Assembly: GCA_028714515.1 (NCBI GenBank)
Contig: JAQTMF010000002.1
Location: 1-40,900 of the forward strand
From: Chthoniobacteraceae bacterium
GTDB lineage: Bacteria > Verrucomicrobiota > Verrucomicrobiia > Chthoniobacterales > Chthoniobacteraceae
Length of the DNA: 40,900 nucleotides
Direction: 5' to 3'
Position numbers and translations under genes: made by a program. A model generated the notes under the pieces. The model was given only the letters and a program-made list of their open reading frames with translations. It searched no databases and was not told where the DNA came from. Of the stretch, positions 15,237 through 23,818 are shown piece by piece (position 1 is the stretch's first letter; each line of letters begins with the position of its first letter).

Positions 15237-16149
15237 AGAGTTTGATGCGGCGGTCCAGCCACGGGTAGGCGAGGTCGGCCAGGAGGTTCAACCCGACCAA
15301 CAGCGCGCAGTAGACAATCACCACGCCCTCCAGCAAAAAGCCGTCCCGGTTCTGGATCGAATTCACGAAAAAGCCGCCCGCGCCCGGGATGTTGAAAATC
15401 GTCTCCACCACGATCGATCCCGTCAGCAGATTCGCCGCCAGCGGGCCCAGGAACGAAACCACCGGCAAGAGCGCCACCTTGGCCGCGTGCCGGGCGACGA
15501 CGCGCCATTCCGCCAGGCCCTTGGCGCGCGCCGTGCGGATGTAATCCTGGCCCAGCACCTCCAGCATGCTCGTGCGCGTGAGCCGGGCGATGTAGGCCAC
15601 ATACGGCCCCGCGAGCGTCACCGCCGGGAGCAGCAAATACGCCGCGCCGCCCCAGCCGCCCACCGGCAGCCAGCCCAGCCAGAGCGAGAAAACGAGAATG
15701 AGCAGCGGCCCCGGCACGAATGTCGGGATCGAGATCGCCAGCAGCGAGGCAATCATCACCCCCGTCTCCTCCGGCGCGCCCCGGCGGGCAGCGGCCCAGC
15801 CGCCCAGCGTGATCCCGCCCAGCGTGGCGAGCAGGAAAGCCGCCCCGCCCAGCGTGGCCGAGACGGGAAGCGTTTGCGCGAGCAGTTCGTTAACGGTGCG
15901 ATTTTTATACTTCGTGGACGGGCCAAGGTCCCCGTGAACGAGACGCCCCATGTAGCCCGTGTACTGCTGCCACGCCGTGCCGTTGAGGTGATACTTTAGC
16001 TCCAGCGCCTGGCGTGCCGCGGGCAGCAACTCGCGCTCCCGGTCAAACGGCCCGCCCGGGGCGGACCGCATCAGGAAAAACGTGATCGACACGACGCAAA
16101 AAAGCACCAGCAGCATCGAGGCGAAACGGCGCAGGACAAAGGCGAACAT
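15220..16149 (-). CDS. peptide/oligopeptide ABC transporter permease, OppB/DppB type
   Basis: The 309-residue permease starts MFAFVLRRFASML, the typical OppB beginning with one helix and then a periplasmic loop containing APGGPFDRER. The EAA loop is TARAKGLAEWRVVARHAAK (about 215-235), and the C-terminal part ends in AYPWLDRRIKLYDE, as expected for OppB. The ATG at 16147-16149 was preferred over an upstream in-frame start whose extra 35 residues look non-coding. With the following permease it would form the transmembrane channel of a five-part importer; the other parts must be encoded elsewhere. Confidence 0.9.
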   Translation of the reverse strand: MFAFVLRRFASMLLVLFCVVSITFFLMRSAPGGPFDRERELLPAARQALELKYHLNGTAWQQYTGYMGRLVHGDLGPSTKYKNRTVNELLAQTLPVSATLGGAAFLLATLGGITLGGWAAARRGAPEETGVMIASLLAISIPTFVPGPLLILVFSLWLGWLPVGGWGGAAYLLLPAVTLAGPYVAYIARLTRTSMLEVLGQDYIRTARAKGLAEWRVVARHAAKVALLPVVSFLGPLAANLLTGSIVVETIFNIPGAGGFFVNSIQNRDGFLLEGVVIVYCALLVGLNLLADLAYPWLDRRIKLYDEAV

Positions 16150-16516
16150 GGGTGGCGGCCGCCAACGTAGCCCAAACCGGGAAGAATTCACGCAAAAGAA
16201 GGTCGAGAGTTGCGGGGCGGGAAAAAAGGGCGGGGTGTTTGATTTTGTTTGCAAAACCGTATTCGCATGGAATGTATCCTGAACACATGAACAACCGCTT
16301 CTTTAACAGACAGTTTATTCTCCGCCGATTCCAGTGCCCTTCTCCCCGCGGAATGCGCGGTTTGCCTTGACGCTGCCAGCCCCCTTTCCCTAGAAACAGA
16401 ATGCTAAAAAGCGGGCGGCAGCGTATCTTTGTGCAACGCGGACTTTTTAACGGCGCGCCATCCCTTATTTTTTTACCCACCCATTTCCAAGTCACTTACA
16501 GAGAGGAATTTTTTCC
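16150..16516. other. gap between divergent oppB and mreB
   Basis: These 367 bases hold no convincing gene. They must include the start region for oppB on the left and for mreB on the right. A CCGCG/CGCGG stem (about 16347-16361) lies just before the candidate mreB promoter. A 27-codon frame at 16287-16370 ends at this promoter but has no other support. The region is less GC-rich than its surroundings. Confidence 0.5.
16367..16396 (+). promoter_or_regulatory. candidate promoter of the mreB operon
   Basis: TTGACG (16367-16372, five of six consensus) and TAGAAA (16391-16396, four of six) are 18 bases apart. Transcription would begin near 16403, giving a leader of about 114 bases before mreB with a normal Shine-Dalgarno site. 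No other pair in the gap is as good. Confidence 0.5.
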
Positions 16517-17563
16517 ATGTTTAACGGTATTTTAGGGCTGTTCTCGAATGACATCGGGATCGACCTCGGCACGGCCAACACCCTTGTCTACGTGCGCGAT
16601 CACGGCATCGTGCTGCGGGAGCCGTCCGTCGTGGCGGTTCAGTCGGGCACGAACAAGGTGCTTTCGGTCGGCGACGAGGCCAAACGGATGCTGGGCCGCA
16701 CCCCGGCGAACATCGTGGCGGTGCGCCCGATGAAGGACGGCGTCATCGCGGACTTTGAAGTCACCGAGGCGATGCTCCGGCACTTCATCCGCAAGGCGCA
16801 CGGCCGACGGACCTTCTTCCGGCCCCGGCCCCGCGTCGTGATCGCGGTTCCCTCGGGCATCACCGAAGTCGAGAAACGCGCCGTGAAGGAATCCGCCATG
16901 CGGGCGGGCGCGCGCGAAGTCTTCTTGATCGAAGAGCCGATGGCAGCCGCCATCGGGTGCGGGCTCCCCGTGCAGGAAGCCGCCGGCAACATGATCGTGG
17001 ACATCGGCGGCGGCACCACCGAAGTCGCGCTGATCTCGCTCGCGGGCATCGTCTTCAGCCGCAGCGTCCGCGTCGCGGGCGACGAGCTGGACGAGGCCAT
17101 CATGCAATACATGAAGCGGGCCTACAACCTCATGATCGGGGAGCGCACGGCGGAAGAGATCAAAATCAAGATCGGCTCCGCGTATCCCATCGAGAACGAG
17201 ACCACCATGGAAGTCAAAGGCCGCGACCTCGTGGCCGGGCTGCCCAAGACCCTCAGCATCACCTCGCAGGAAGTGCGCGAAGCCCTCCTGGAACCCATCT
17301 CCACCATCGTCGAGAGCGTGCGCGTCACCTTGGAGCGCTGCCCTCCGGAACTTTCCGCCGACCTCGTGGACCGCGGCCTCGTGCTCGCGGGCGGCGGCGC
17401 GCTGCTGCGCGGCCTGGACAAGCTCCTCTCCGAAGAAACCGGGCTGCCGGTGCACGTGGCGGAGGACCCCTTGAGCGCGGTGGCCGAAGGCACGGGACGC
17501 GCCTTGCAGGCCATCGAATTCCTGCGGCAGGTGGCGACGGCGGACCGGACTTACCGGGCCTGA
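16517..17563 (+). CDS. mreB: rod shape-determining protein MreB
   Basis: The 348-residue actin-like ATPase has its phosphate-1 motif [10 protein letters not shown] near residue 16, the phosphate-2 motif [14 protein letters not shown], and the adenosine motif [13 protein letters not shown]. It polymerises under the inner membrane and guides the elongasome that inserts peptidoglycan in rod-shaped cells. AGAGGAA about 8 bases upstream is a good Shine-Dalgarno site. It is the first gene of mreB-mreC-mreD-PBP2-rng. A longer reverse-strand open frame over the same span is a codon-bias shadow. Confidence 0.97.
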   Translation: MFNGILGLFSNDIGIDLGTANTLVYVRDHGIVLREPSVVAVQSGTNKVLSVGDEAKRMLGRTPANIVAVRPMKDGVIADFEVTEAMLRHFIRKAHGRRTFFRPRPRVVIAVPSGITEVEKRAVKESAMRAGAREVFLIEEPMAAAIGCGLPVQEAAGNMIVDIGGGTTEVALISLAGIVFSRSVRVAGDELDEAIMQYMKRAYNLMIGERTAEEIKIKIGSAYPIENETTMEVKGRDLVAGLPKTLSITSQEVREALLEPISTIVESVRVTLERCPPELSADLVDRGLVLAGGGALLRGLDKLLSEETGLPVHVAEDPLSAVAEGTGRALQAIEFLRQVATADRTYRA

Positions 17564-17627
17564 CGCTGGCAAGCGCTCTCCGGCGCGATTCCATCCATCA
17601 AGCAGTCATGGCAGGTCATAGGTCACT

Positions 17628-18431
17628 ATGAGGCGTTTTTCCATCTTTGCGCTGGTTGTGTTCATCCTGGCGGTAGGGGGGCTGTTTGCCCTCGGCCCCT
17701 CGGGAACCCAACGGGTGCAGAATTCGTTCTTGGGCATGATTACCCCGTTTTTCAAAACGGGGTCCGATCTGGAGCGGAAAATCACCGCCGTCCGCCAGGG
17801 GTTGAAAACCCTGCAGGAGGTGGAGGCCGAAAACAAGCAGCTCATCGTCAGCAACAAGGAGTTGCAGGTGGTGAACCAGACATTGCGCGACCTGGAGGCC
17901 GAAAACAACCGGCTGCGCCTGGCCATGCAATACCGCGAGCGGGCCGCCTTCCAACTCGTCCCCGCGCGCGTCATCGCCCGCGACGCCTCCTCGTGGTGGA
18001 ACACCGTCAAAATCGATCGGGGTTCCGCCGACGGCGTGGAAAGCGACATGCCCGTGCTGACCGAGAGCGGCCTCGTGGGCAAAACCACCTTTGTTTCCGA
18101 ACACGCTGCCAATGTCCTCCTCATTTCCGACGAAAACTGCAAAGTGGCCTCCAGCATCGAGGGGTCGCGCGAGCAGGGAATTATCAGCGGAGAACGCGCA
18201 TCGGGGTCAAGCCAACCGGCCCTCTGCATGCGTTTTCTCTCCAAAACAGCCAATTTGAAGTCCGGCCAGAAGGTATATAGCTCGGGCGTCGGCGGCGTCT
18301 ATCCCGCCGGAGTTTCTATTGGCGCCATCAAAGAGTTCCGCGTGCGGGAACTCGACGGCTACGCAACCCTTGTGCCTGCCGTGGACCTGACAACACTGGA
18401 AGACGTGTTCGTCGTTCTGGGCAAAAAATGA
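17628..18431 (+). CDS. mreC: rod shape-determining protein MreC
   Basis: The 267-residue protein has a short cytoplasmic N-terminus, one transmembrane helix (about 4-24), and a coiled coil (about 48-105, repeated E-V-E-A-E-N pattern). The periplasmic double beta-barrel contains the typical GLVGKTTFVSEHAANVLLI stretch. MreC links PBP2 to MreB and activates it. The gene starts 64 bases after mreB, and its stop overlaps the start of the mreD-like gene by four bases (ATGA), so the two are coupled. Confidence 0.93.
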   Translation: MRRFSIFALVVFILAVGGLFALGPSGTQRVQNSFLGMITPFFKTGSDLERKITAVRQGLKTLQEVEAENKQLIVSNKELQVVNQTLRDLEAENNRLRLAMQYRERAAFQLVPARVIARDASSWWNTVKIDRGSADGVESDMPVLTESGLVGKTTFVSEHAANVLLISDENCKVASSIEGSREQGIISGERASGSSQPALCMRFLSKTANLKSGQKVYSSGVGGVYPAGVSIGAIKEFRVRELDGYATLVPAVDLTTLEDVFVVLGKK

Positions 18432-19018
18432 TCCGCTTTTTCCTGATCCTGTTGCTGACGGCGTTTGGAGCGCTGGTGGTGCAGTTTTACATCCCACCGC
18501 TCGCGTTCCTCTATGGCGCGCGCGTGCTGCTGCTGCCGCTCGTCTTCTTCTTCGGCGCGCTGGCGCTGCCCTTCCCGGGGATGCTGGCGCTCGCCTTCGC
18601 CTGCGGGCTGATGTGGGACGCGCTCACCGCGCAGGTGCTCGACATCGGCATGGGCCCCACGAGCGCCCGGGTGGTGGAGATCGGCATGGGGTGGTCCGTC
18701 CTCCTCTACGCCATCCTGGGCGCCCTGATGAGCGGCTTCAAACCCCTCTTCCAGCGCGGCCGGTGGGAGATCCACTGCCTCTTGAGCGGCGTGTGCACCT
18801 CTTTGATCGTCCTGGCCGAGTTCTTCATGATCTCCGTCCGCCGGGCCGCCTTCTACAACGTCCCCATTGAAGTCAGCCCCGACATCTGGTGGCGCATCGG
18901 CGGTCCCGGCCTCGTCGCCCTGGTCCTGGCGCCGGGCGTCTTCTTTTTCCTGAAATCCCTGGCCGCGCTGGTGGGCTACAACCCCGCGGCCCCCGAACTC
19001 CCGGAGGAGGAGGCATAA
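18428..19018 (+). CDS. mreD: MreD-like membrane protein
   Basis: The 196-residue protein has five or six hydrophobic segments starting at residue 3. Similarity to known MreD sequences is weak, as is normal for this fast-evolving family. The assignment rests on position between mreC and PBP2, size and topology. The ACGLMWDALTAQVLDIGMGP stretch resembles the conserved G-L-x-x-D-x-x-x-x-x-x-x-x-G region of MreD. It starts inside the mreC stop codon and is followed four bases later by PBP2, so all three are translated together. Confidence 0.8.
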   Translation: MIRFFLILLLTAFGALVVQFYIPPLAFLYGARVLLLPLVFFFGALALPFPGMLALAFACGLMWDALTAQVLDIGMGPTSARVVEIGMGWSVLLYAILGALMSGFKPLFQRGRWEIHCLLSGVCTSLIVLAEFFMISVRRAAFYNVPIEVSPDIWWRIGGPGLVALVLAPGVFFFLKSLAALVGYNPAAPELPEEEA

Positions 19019-19022
19019 CTCC

Positions 19023-21347
19023 ATGACCCTTTTTTCCCGCTCCGACCTCCGCCTGTTCTGCCTCGCCGTGCTCATGTTCCTGGGCCTCGGGCGCATCGTC
19101 GCGCGGTTGTGGGAATTGCAGGTCATGCGCGGAGACGTCTACGCCAGCAAGATCGGCAGCAAATCGCAAGTGACCGTGCGCATCCCGTCCGTGCGCGGCG
19201 AAATCCGCGACCGCAACGGCATTCCGCTCGTGCAGAACCGGGCCAGCTACAGCGTCGATTTCTACCTCCAGGACATGGAGAACGGCTTCCGCCGCCGGTA
19301 TGGGGCCGTGCCGAAGTTCCTGGAGCGGCGCACTCAGCGGCAGATGATGAAGGAGATCCCCACCACCGACATCATCAAAGTCGTCAACACGGCGGTGATT
19401 CCCCGGCTGGAGGACTTGAACCTCGCCCGCGACTACAACGCCAAGCATCTCAAAAACCATTACGCCCACGACACCCTGGTGCCCTTCCCCTACATCGAGG
19501 ACGCCGACTTCAACACCATCGCCCGCTTCTCTGAGCACGACGTGGGCCTGCCCGGCGTGGAGATCAGCCAGCGGCCCGTGCGCCAGTACCTTTACGGCGC
19601 CTTCGCCGCGCACATCCTCGGCTACGTCGGCATGCCGCGCGAGATCTACCAACTGCCCGACGTTCACTCGTTCACCTACTACCAGCCCGATGTGGAGGGC
19701 AAATCGCAGATCGAGCAATCGATGGACTCCTACCTGCGCGGCAAGCCCGGCGCCCGGGTGATGCAGCGCGACGCCAAGGGGCGCATGGAAAGCGAAGTGC
19801 GCGTCGATGCGCCCAAGCCCGGCGCGAACGTTTACCTGACCCTCGACGCCCGCATCCAATACATCGTCGAGCAGGCGCTGCGGCACCCCTCCCTGGGGCG
19901 CGCCGCCGCCGTCGTGATCGATCCCAACAACGGCGACATCCTGGCCATGGCGTCGATCCCCTCCTTCGACCCCAACATCTTCATCCCGAGCGTCTCCCTC
20001 AAGGATTGGAACGTCCTGCTCAAAGACCCCGCCGTGCCGCTCGTCAACCGGGCCGTCAGCGGCTTCCCGCCCGGGTCCACCTTCAAAATCGTGACCTCCC
20101 TGGCCGGTCTCTCCAAGGGGCTCGCCAACACGCCGTTCACCTGCTCCGGGTCCGTCGAATACGGCGGGCGTTCCTTCCACTGCTGGATTTCCGAGCACGG
20201 GGGATCGCACGGGCGGCTCACGCTGCCCGACGCCATCAAGGTTTCCTGCAACGCCTTCTTTTACCAGTATGGGAACGCCGCGGGCGGCGACACCCTGGAG
20301 CGCGTGGGCGGCATCCTCGGCATGGGCAAACGGTATGAACTGGGCCTCTCGGATGAAAAAGAAGGCTGCATGCCCGGCCCGGCATGGATGAAAGGCCGCG
20401 CCAACGGCGAGAAATGGGGGCCCGCCCAAACGGCCAACACCTCTATCGGCCAGGGCTACGTCCTCGCCAGCCCGCTCCAGATGGCCATGGCCTACGCGGC
20501 CGTCGCCAACGGCGGCGTCGCCTACGAGCCGCGCCTGGTCAAGAAAGTCCTCGAAGCCGACGGCCGTCCCGCCCTCGACGAAAAGGGGAATGTCGCCGTC
20601 CCCGAAGAGCCGAAAGTCCGCGAAGACTTCCGCAAGGAAGGCATCCTGCCCGAGCACATCGAACTCGTCCGCAAAGGGCTCTGGAACGTCATCAACGAAA
20701 CCGGCGGCCCCGGCGGCGGCGGCACCGGCAAGTCGGGGCGCGTGCCCGGCACCGTCGTGGCGGGCAAAACCGGCACCGCCCAGGCCACCGACCGCGGCCA
20801 GAAGGAGCACATCGCGTGGTTCTGCTGCTTTGCCCCCTTCGATCATCCCAAGTATGTCGTCGTCGTCATGGTGCAGGGCGGCGAGCACGGCGGCAGCGTC
20901 TCCGCGCCCATCGCGGCCCGCATCCTCGAACAGGCGCTCGCCGTGGACGCCGGGAAACTGGCCGTCGACTTGAAGCCGCTGGCGCCCGCGCACAGCGCCC
21001 ATCCTTTTGAGACCATCAACTCGCTGCCCGCCTATGGCGCGACCAGCGGCATCGCTCCCGTTGTCGACGATCTTTCGGACGGCGGCAGCAGCGATTCCCC
21101 CGCCCAAGCCGTCCAAATGAGCCACGGCAACGCGAGTCCCGATATCAAAGCCGAAGCCGAAGCGGATGACCAGGGCCGGGTGGCCCACAGGCCCGCGCGC
21201 AGGTCAAGCCCCGCGCCCGCTTCCTCCCCAAAATCCATCAAAACCAGTAAACCAGCCAACCCCAGCGGCGAGCCAGCCTCGCCACAACCCCGACGAAACT
21301 TTCTACAGAGAATTTTTGCCCCCGATCGTCATTCCAACTCTAACTAG
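19023..21347 (+). CDS. mrdA: penicillin-binding protein 2 (elongasome transpeptidase)
   Basis: The 774-residue class B PBP has an N-terminal membrane anchor (about 9-27) and a dimerisation/pedestal region with RGEIRDRNG. The transpeptidase domain has the active serine S352 in PPGSTFK (SxxK), S408-C-N410 (SxN) and K582-T-G (KTGT). It cross-links peptidoglycan during elongation. Typical PBP2 is about 600-650 residues. Here the domain ends near 650, and a low-complexity Ser/Pro/Ala-rich tail of roughly 110 residues follows. The partner rodA is not in the cluster. GGAGGAGG upstream is a strong Shine-Dalgarno site. Confidence 0.95.
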   Translation: MTLFSRSDLRLFCLAVLMFLGLGRIVARLWELQVMRGDVYASKIGSKSQVTVRIPSVRGEIRDRNGIPLVQNRASYSVDFYLQDMENGFRRRYGAVPKFLERRTQRQMMKEIPTTDIIKVVNTAVIPRLEDLNLARDYNAKHLKNHYAHDTLVPFPYIEDADFNTIARFSEHDVGLPGVEISQRPVRQYLYGAFAAHILGYVGMPREIYQLPDVHSFTYYQPDVEGKSQIEQSMDSYLRGKPGARVMQRDAKGRMESEVRVDAPKPGANVYLTLDARIQYIVEQALRHPSLGRAAAVVIDPNNGDILAMASIPSFDPNIFIPSVSLKDWNVLLKDPAVPLVNRAVSGFPPGSTFKIVTSLAGLSKGLANTPFTCSGSVEYGGRSFHCWISEHGGSHGRLTLPDAIKVSCNAFFYQYGNAAGGDTLERVGGILGMGKRYELGLSDEKEGCMPGPAWMKGRANGEKWGPAQTANTSIGQGYVLASPLQMAMAYAAVANGGVAYEPRLVKKVLEADGRPALDEKGNVAVPEEPKVREDFRKEGILPEHIELVRKGLWNVINETGGPGGGGTGKSGRVPGTVVAGKTGTAQATDRGQKEHIAWFCCFAPFDHPKYVVVVMVQGGEHGGSVSAPIAARILEQALAVDAGKLAVDLKPLAPAHSAHPFETINSLPAYGATSGIAPVVDDLSDGGSSDSPAQAVQMSHGNASPDIKAEAEADDQGRVAHRPARRSSPAPASSPKSIKTSKPANPSGEPASPQPRRNFLQRIFAPDRHSNSN

Positions 21348-21421
21348 GCGGCGTCTCCCCTTGGAGGCATCACCACTCACCCTCCGTGTCAGTAAAAACC
21401 TTTTTCCAAACAACCAGATTC

Positions 21422-22990
21422 ATGATCGATAAAGTCAAAAAGATGCTCGGCATCCGGACCGAAACCGGCAACAAGCTCATTATCAACTGCGAACGGCTTG
21501 AGCGTCGCGTCGCCCTGCTCGAAAACGGCCAGGTCGAGGAATATTCCATCGAGCGCACGACCGAGCGCAACATCGTTGGCAGCATCTTCAAAGGCCGCGT
21601 CAAAAACATCGAGCACGGCCTCAAAGCCATGTTCGTCGACATCGGCTTCGAGAAAAACGCCTTCCTCCATTTCTGGGACGCCATCCCCGCCGCCCTCGAC
21701 AGCGGCGTCGAGGAAGTCGAACGCAAGAGCGGCCGCAAGCAGCCCAAGAAAATCACCTCGGCGGACATCCCGAAGATCTACCCCGTCGGCTCCGAAGTCC
21801 TCGTCCAAGTCACCAAAGGCCCCATCTCCAACAAAGGCCCCCGCATCACCACCAACATCTCGCTGGCCGGGCGCTACCTCGTATTGATGCCCTTCAGCGA
21901 CCAGTGCGGCATCTCCCGCAAGATCGAGGACCCCAAGGAGCGCGACCGGCTGCGCAAGATCCTCAAAAAACTCGAAATCCCCGAGAACATGGGCGTCATC
22001 GTCCGCACCGTCGGCGAAGGCCAGCGCGAACGCTACTTCATCCGCGACCTGAGCCTGCTGGTGGACCAATGGGCGAAGATCGAGGAAGCCGTCAAATCCA
22101 AAGGCGCGCCCAACTACGTCTTCCAGGAGCCCGACTTGATCGAGCGGACCGTGCGCGACTTCCTCACCGATGAAATCGACGCCGTCATGTGCGACAGCGA
22201 GGAAGCCGTCAAGCAGATGGGCGACCTCGTGGGCCAGATCTCCCGCCGGTCCAAAAACCGCGTGCAGTTCTACAACGAGCCGACCCCCATCTTCGAGAAA
22301 TTCGGCATCCAGAAGCAGATCGACGACGCCTTCCACCGCCAGGTCTGGCTCCCGTGCGGCGGCTACATCGTCATCGACGAAACCGAGGCCCTCATCGCCA
22401 TCGACGTCAACACCGGCCGCAACAAAGGGGCCAAGGACGTCGAGAAAACCATCCTGCAAACCAACCTGGAGGCCGTGGACGAAATCGCCCGCCAACTCCG
22501 GCTGCGCAACATCGGCGGCCTCGTCATCGGCGACTTCATCGACATGAAGAGCCGCAAGGACCAGCAAAACGTCTTCAACCGGATGAAAGACCGGCTGCGG
22601 CGCGACAAAGCCAAGACGCACGTCCTGCCCCTCTCCAACCTGGGCCTCATGGAAATGACCCGGCAGCGCGCCGCGGAAAGCCTCAGCGGCTCCATCTACG
22701 AAAACTGCCCCTACTGCCACGGGCGCGGCACCGTGAAGAGTTCCATGACGATGAGCGTCGAACTCCAGCGCACCCTGCACCAGGTCCTGCGCAAGAACCC
22801 GGACCTGCACGAATACAAAGTCACCGTCAGCCCGCACCTGCTCGCGCGCCTGCGCAGCGACGACGAGGAACTGCTCGTCGAGATCGAGCGCCGCTACGCC
22901 TGCCGGCTCTCCTTCCGCGCCGACCCCGCCATGCACCACGAGCAATTTGTCATCGTCGACGCCGCCAGCGGCTCGGAGATCAAGCTGTAA
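21422..22990 (+). CDS. rng: ribonuclease G/E family endoribonuclease
   Basis: The 522-residue protein has an N-terminal S1 domain (about 35-125). The RNase H-like and DNase I-like catalytic core carries metal-binding D328 (AIDVNTG) and D371 (GDFIDM). The zinc-link CPYCHGRG starts at C429. Length and the lack of a disordered scaffold tail fit RNase G rather than RNase E. It processes rRNA and starts mRNA decay. In many bacteria rng follows the mre genes, as here. I chose ATG 21422 over an in-frame GTG at 21386 because the extra residues are not family-like; neither has a Shine-Dalgarno site. Confidence 0.93.
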   Translation: MIDKVKKMLGIRTETGNKLIINCERLERRVALLENGQVEEYSIERTTERNIVGSIFKGRVKNIEHGLKAMFVDIGFEKNAFLHFWDAIPAALDSGVEEVERKSGRKQPKKITSADIPKIYPVGSEVLVQVTKGPISNKGPRITTNISLAGRYLVLMPFSDQCGISRKIEDPKERDRLRKILKKLEIPENMGVIVRTVGEGQRERYFIRDLSLLVDQWAKIEEAVKSKGAPNYVFQEPDLIERTVRDFLTDEIDAVMCDSEEAVKQMGDLVGQISRRSKNRVQFYNEPTPIFEKFGIQKQIDDAFHRQVWLPCGGYIVIDETEALIAIDVNTGRNKGAKDVEKTILQTNLEAVDEIARQLRLRNIGGLVIGDFIDMKSRKDQQNVFNRMKDRLRRDKAKTHVLPLSNLGLMEMTRQRAAESLSGSIYENCPYCHGRGTVKSSMTMSVELQRTLHQVLRKNPDLHEYKVTVSPHLLARLRSDDEELLVEIERRYACRLSFRADPAMHHEQFVIVDAASGSEIKL

Positions 22991-23019
22991 AACGAGAACA
23001 TCGGTAAGAATCCCCCGGG

Positions 23020-23050
23020 AGGGTGGAGCGTTTCGGCGCTCCACCCTTTC
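23020..23050 (+). terminator. terminator after rng
   Basis: A perfect 11-base stem (AGGGTGGAGCG with CGCTCCACCCT, 23020-23047) closes a six-base TTTCGG loop and is followed by a short T-rich tail. It lies 30 bases after rng and should end the mre-rng operon. The T-run is short, so efficiency may depend on other factors. Confidence 0.75.
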
Positions 23051-23115
23051 ACGTTTTCAGACTTCCTAAAACGGCCGGGCCTCATTAGGGTTTCCCCGAT
23101 CCGCCTTTCCGCGTT

Positions 23116-23799
23116 ATGAATCCCAAGATCCTGGTCGCCGATGATGAACCGGACGTATTGAACCTGGTGGCCACCAACCTTCGCGCCGCCGGGTTCGAGG
23201 TGTTCCAGGCTTTGGACGGTCCCGCCGCCCTCGCGGCCGTGCGGGAACAGTCCCCAAGCCTCCTCATCCTGGACCTCATGCTGCCCGGGATGAGCGGCCT
23301 GGAAGTCTGCCGCGCGCTCAAGGCCGACCCCGCCACCGCCGCGCTCCCCATCCTCATGCTCACCGCCAAAGCGGAGGAAGTGGACCGCATTGTCGGCCTG
23401 GAACTCGGGGCCGAGGATTACGTCACCAAGCCTTTCAGCCCGCGCGAGCTGGTCCTGCGCGTCAAAAACGTCCTCAAGCGGTCCACCGCCAAGCCGGAAT
23501 CCAACGGCGACCGCCTCGTCCTGGGCGGTATCGTCATCGACCGGCTGCGCATGGAAGTCACCATCGGCGGGCAGACGGTCGATTTCACCGCCACGGAATT
23601 GAAACTCCTCACGCTGCTCATGGAGCGGCGGGGGCGGGTTCAGTCGCGCGAAGTGCTGCTCAACGACGTCTGGGGCTACGAAAGCGTCATCGACACCCGC
23701 ACCGTGGACACCCACATCCGGCGGCTGCGGGAGAAATTGGGAGACGCCGCCGATTGCATTGAAACCGTGCGCGGCTTCGGCTACCGGATCGCGGAATGA
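23116..23799 (+). CDS. OmpR/PhoB-family response regulator
   Basis: The 227-residue protein has a receiver domain (acidic pocket ADDEPD, phospho-acceptor D53 in LLILDLMLPG, Lys in YVTKPFSPREL). An OmpR-type winged helix (about 130-226) ends with TVDTHIRRLREKLG and a GFGYRI motif. The sequence is closest in style to PhoB, the phosphate-starvation regulator, but no pst or phoU genes are nearby to confirm this. The paired kinase starts 20 bases after its stop. Confidence 0.93.
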   Translation: MNPKILVADDEPDVLNLVATNLRAAGFEVFQALDGPAALAAVREQSPSLLILDLMLPGMSGLEVCRALKADPATAALPILMLTAKAEEVDRIVGLELGAEDYVTKPFSPRELVLRVKNVLKRSTAKPESNGDRLVLGGIVIDRLRMEVTIGGQTVDFTATELKLLTLLMERRGRVQSREVLLNDVWGYESVIDTRTVDTHIRRLREKLGDAADCIETVRGFGYRIAE

Positions 23800-23818
23800 G
23801 CAGGGGGACGACCGGCCG

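Noticed and set aside
16287-16370. 27-codon frame upstream of mreB
   Set aside because: The product is basic and unlike a leader or membrane peptide, its end coincides with the promoter candidate, and no ribosome-binding site is seen.
18873-21188. 771-codon open frame antisense to PBP2
   Set aside because: It is a shadow caused by strong third-position GC bias. Its product has no recognisable domain, while the forward frame has all PBP2 motifs.
21386-21421. GTG start giving RNase G 12 more residues
   Set aside because: The added residues are not family-like and no ribosome-binding site precedes the GTG, though it cannot be excluded.
21389-23044. 551-codon open frame antisense to rng
   Set aside because: Same codon-bias shadow; the forward frame is a complete RNase G.
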